Below are positions 61,063 through 64,000 of a stretch of 64,000 bases of DNA, piece by piece. Position numbers and translations under genes: made by a program. This stretch comes from Rhodospirillales bacterium Ga0074136 (GTDB lineage: Bacteria; Pseudomonadota; Alphaproteobacteria; Acetobacterales; Acetobacteraceae): the NCBI GenBank assembly GCA_001464375.1, contig LNEW01000078.1, positions 1-64,000 on the forward strand, given 5' to 3'. A model generated the notes under the pieces. It had not been told where the DNA came from. It was given only the letters and a program-made list of their open reading frames with translations, and searched no databases. Position 1 is the stretch's first letter, and each line of letters begins with the position of its first letter.

Positions 61063-63415
61063 CGTCGACCTTGTCGTAGAAGGCGCGCACGAAGCGATCC
61101 ACCTGGCCCAGCGGCCGGTCGCGGATCATCGGCCGCAGCCCGTGGCGCAGCGCCCAGCGCCGCGGCCGGTCGGCGGCCAGCGCCGCCGCGGTGGCGACGA
61201 ACGCCTCCACGCTGCGCACCGCGAACTCGCCGAGCCCGGCATTGGACAGGTTGGAATAGCTGAGGCGTTCGGCGAAGCCCGGCCCGATCATCGAGACCAC
61301 CGGCACGCCCATCCACAGCGTCTCGCAGGTGGTGGTGCCGCCGGTATGCGGCAGCGTGTCCAGCGCGATGTCGATGCTGTTGTAGTGCCTGAGGTGGTCG
61401 CCGCGGATGCCGATGAAGTCCAGCCGGTCGGGATCGACGTCGCGCGCCGCGAAGGCGGCGCGCGCATTCGCCACGAAGGCCGGGGTGCGCGCCTCCGGCC
61501 GCACGAACAGGAAATGCGCGCCCGGCACGGCGCGCAGCACCGCCGCCCAGGCGTCGATGCAGGCGCGCGTGTACTTGTAGGGGTTGTTCATCGTGCCGAA
61601 GGTCAGGTGGCCCTGGCGGCGTTCCGGCAGGTCGGCGTCGATCGGCGTTTCATGGAATCCGATGCGCCCGAGGGCGACCCAGGTCTCGGGCAGTTCGAAG
61701 GGGCGCTCGATCAGCAGGCGCGGATCCTCGGGGCGGACGTAGGGGTCCGTGAGGATCAGGTCGATCTGCTCGAAGCCGGCGGAATGCGGGTAGCCGAGCC
61801 AGCTCGCGCCGATCCGCGCCGGCCGGTGGGCCATCACCTCGAGCCGGTTCATCGCCGTGCTGCCGCCGAGTTCGAACAGGATGTCGAGACCGTCGGCGGC
61901 GATGCCGGCGGCGATCTCGGCGGTCGGGCGGCGCGGCCACCAGCGGAAGGCGGCGACCTTGCCTTCGATATGCGCCTGAACCTCGTCGCGCTCGCGCTCG
62001 TAGAAGGAATAGCAATGCACCGCGAAGCGTTCGCGGTCGTGGCCTTCGAGCAGCGGCAGCGCGAAGTAGGAGACCGGGTGGTTGCGCAGGTCGCTCGACA
62101 TGAAGCCGATGCGGATCGGCCGGCCGGTCGCGAGCGCCGGCATGGCCATCGGCGCGATCGGCCTGATGCTCGCCGATTGCCGTCGACCCCAGTCGCGATG
62201 CCAGCCGACGATGCTGACACGGTCCTCGATCGAGCGGACATTCCCCAGCTCATAGTGCAACGGCGCGATCGCCCCCTCGGCGAGCCACCGCGGCGCGAGG
62301 TCGTCGAGCGTCCCGGTCGCTTCGAGCCGGTCGTGGTCGAGGCAGCGCTGGAACACGGTGCGCAGCGCCTTGACGTGGTCGCGCCAACCGGCGGATGGGC
62401 CACCGAGCACCCGGCAGGCCAGGCCGTAGGCTTCCTCGACATGCGCCGCCTCGTCGTCGTAGCGGCTGCGCGACAGGCTCTCGATCAATTCGCCTGTCAG
62501 TACGGCCGAGCCGGGATTGTGCGCGAGGCCGCGGCGCAGCGCATCATTGGCGGCACGGCGGTCGCTATCGCCATGGGCCCGCGCGAGCAGCACATGCGCA
62601 TGGGCATCGGAGGGGTCGGCGGCGATCGCCGCCTCCAGGCCACGCCGCGCATCCTCGACATTGCCGCCGCGCAGCGCGACGCGCGCCGCCATCAGCTCGT
62701 GCAGGGCCGCGGCGGAGGGGTTGGCGCGGCGCGCACGCTCTATCGTCTCCAATGCGCGCTCGGGCTGGCCGAGGTCGACCAGCACGCCGACCAGGTCGGA
62801 CAGGATGCTGCGGCCGCGCGGATCGATGGCGAAGGCGCGCTCGAGGCTCGTGGCCGCGCCCGTGTGGTCGCCGGTCGCGCGCAGGGCGCGGCCATGCAGG
62901 CGGAGCAGCTCGGCATCGCGCGGCGCGACGCGCACCCCGCCGGCGAAGGCCGCCGCGGCTTCGGCGTGGCGGCTGAGCAGGTTGAACACATTGCCGAGAT
63001 TCTGCCAGGGCGAGACGCTGCGCGGTTCGAGCCGCCGTGCCGCCTCCAGCACCGGGATCGCCTCCTGCAGCCGCCCGGCGCGCTTGAGCAGCACGCCGAG
63101 CAGGTTGGTCAGCGCGAAATCCTTGGGCCGGCGCTTCTGCGCCTCGGCCGCGACCTGCACCGCGTCCTCCGCACGGCCGGCATCGCTGAGCGCGAGCGCG
63201 CGGGGGGTGGCGATCGCGGTGGCCGAGGCCCCCGCGGCGATGGCACGGTCGAAGGCCGTGGCAGCCTCCGCCGGGCGCTGCGTCGCGGCGAGCACCAGGC
63301 CGAGCCGCTGCCAGTCGACCGCGCTGTCGGGGCGCGCCTCCAGGCGCTGCCGGAGCGTCGCTTCCTCGGCGGGGGATGGCGCCGGCGCCGCCCCAGCCGG
63401 TTGGCGCGGCTTCAT
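61046..63415 (-). CDS. TPR-containing O-GlcNAc transferase (SPINDLY/OGT-like) family protein
   Basis: N-terminal TPRs; RIGFMSSDLRNHPVSYFALPLLEGHDRERF...WLGYPHSAGFEQIDLILTDPYVRP...DTLPHTGGTTTCETLWMGVPVVSMIGPGFAERLSYSNLSNAGL. Confidence 0.9.
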   Translation of the reverse strand: MKPRQPAGAAPAPSPAEEATLRQRLEARPDSAVDWQRLGLVLAATQRPAEAATAFDRAIAAGASATAIATPRALALSDAGRAEDAVQVAAEAQKRRPKDFALTNLLGVLLKRAGRLQEAIPVLEAARRLEPRSVSPWQNLGNVFNLLSRHAEAAAAFAGGVRVAPRDAELLRLHGRALRATGDHTGAATSLERAFAIDPRGRSILSDLVGVLVDLGQPERALETIERARRANPSAAALHELMAARVALRGGNVEDARRGLEAAIAADPSDAHAHVLLARAHGDSDRRAANDALRRGLAHNPGSAVLTGELIESLSRSRYDDEAAHVEEAYGLACRVLGGPSAGWRDHVKALRTVFQRCLDHDRLEATGTLDDLAPRWLAEGAIAPLHYELGNVRSIEDRVSIVGWHRDWGRRQSASIRPIAPMAMPALATGRPIRIGFMSSDLRNHPVSYFALPLLEGHDRERFAVHCYSFYERERDEVQAHIEGKVAAFRWWPRRPTAEIAAGIAADGLDILFELGGSTAMNRLEVMAHRPARIGASWLGYPHSAGFEQIDLILTDPYVRPEDPRLLIERPFELPETWVALGRIGFHETPIDADLPERRQGHLTFGTMNNPYKYTRACIDAWAAVLRAVPGAHFLFVRPEARTPAFVANARAAFAARDVDPDRLDFIGIRGDHLRHYNSIDIALDTLPHTGGTTTCETLWMGVPVVSMIGPGFAERLSYSNLSNAGLGEFAVRSVEAFVATAAALAADRPRRWALRHGLRPMIRDRPLGQVDRFVRAFYDKVDDVVRQ

Positions 63416-63506
63416 GCGGTTCGGGCGTGTCGGCGCGGCGGATGAAGCGCTGTGGTCATGGCGCGCGCAGGCTAGCCAAGCGGCGATGCCGGCTCAAGCA
63501 CGCGCG

Positions 63507-63917
63507 TCAATGCGTCCCCGTCATCTCCACCAGTTCGATCAGGATGCCGGCCGTGCTGTCCGGGTCCAGGAAGGCGATCCGGTGGCCGCCATGGCCGATG
63601 CGCGGCACCTCGTCGCGCAGCTTCACGCCCTTGGCGCGCATGTCGTCCAGCGCGGCGTCGATGTCGTCGACTTCCAGGCAGATGTGGAACAGGCCCTCGC
63701 CGCGGTCGCGGATCCATTCGGCGGTACGGCCGTCCTCGCGCTGCGGCTCGAGCAGTTCCAGCGCGGATTCGCCGATCGGCAGCATGGCGAGCCTGACGCC
63801 GGCGGCGGGCAGCGTCTCCTCGTGGTCGCAGGCGATGCCGATGCGCGCGAGCGTGTCGCGCACGGCGTCGAGGTTCCGCACCGCGATCGCCACATGTTCG
63901 ATGCGCTTGAACTTCAT
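63507..63917 (-). CDS. mce: Methylmalonyl-CoA epimerase (glyoxalase family)
   Basis: MKFKRIEHVAIAVRNLDAVRDTLARIGI...GLFHICLEVDDIDAALDDMRAKGVKL...RIAFLDPDSTAGILIELVEM. Confidence 0.9.
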   Translation of the reverse strand: MKFKRIEHVAIAVRNLDAVRDTLARIGIACDHEETLPAAGVRLAMLPIGESALELLEPQREDGRTAEWIRDRGEGLFHICLEVDDIDAALDDMRAKGVKLRDEVPRIGHGGHRIAFLDPDSTAGILIELVEMTGTH

Positions 63918-64000
63918 GCTGTCGTCCTCCGGACCTGGCCCGATCCTTCTCCGTCGGCGTCGGCGTGTCCACTGGGGGGCGGCGGAGCGGTCAGGACGGC

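Overview
High-GC alphaproteobacterial chromosome segment, probably Acetobacteraceae/Rhodospirillales-like (inferred from gene content and composition). Left end (1-7.4 kb): flagellar locus fliK(partial, -)/flgE/flgK/flgL/flagellin/flbT/flaF. Middle (7.5-40.3 kb): housekeeping and accessory genes, including apt, tRNA-Pro, cytochromes, psd-pssA, a catalase-like protein, CoA-transferases, a large RTX protein, a sulfatase/phosphonate monoester hydrolase, a WD40-caspase protein, FAD oxidoreductases and a liv-type branched-chain amino-acid ABC transporter. At 40.58-51.25 kb a compact ~10.7 kb element sits at the 3' end of tRNA-Phe and is bounded by a 16-bp direct repeat. It carries an integrase, an AlpA/excisionase-like HTH, a VapE-type primase/helicase, HNH, large terminase, HK97 capsid, protease and portal, but no recognisable tail, connector or lysis genes. 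This resembles a capsid-forming phage satellite (cf-PICI-like) and is the most interesting part of the window. It also has an iteron-like inverted repeat cluster beside the replication gene and an integrase whose C-terminus is encoded by the antisense strand of the host tRNA. Right end (51.3-64 kb): yacG-rng-maf-infA-hisD-hisG-murA-dcd, tRNA-Thr, a sugar-modification/glycosyltransferase cluster and a methylmalonyl-CoA epimerase. Other signals: several short tandem repeats (two duplicate a CDS 3' end with its stop codon), a dispersed hairpin repeat family, a 19-codon ORF with a full-length Shine-Dalgarno, and three apparent frameshifts. All homology calls come from reading the translations; no database search was run.
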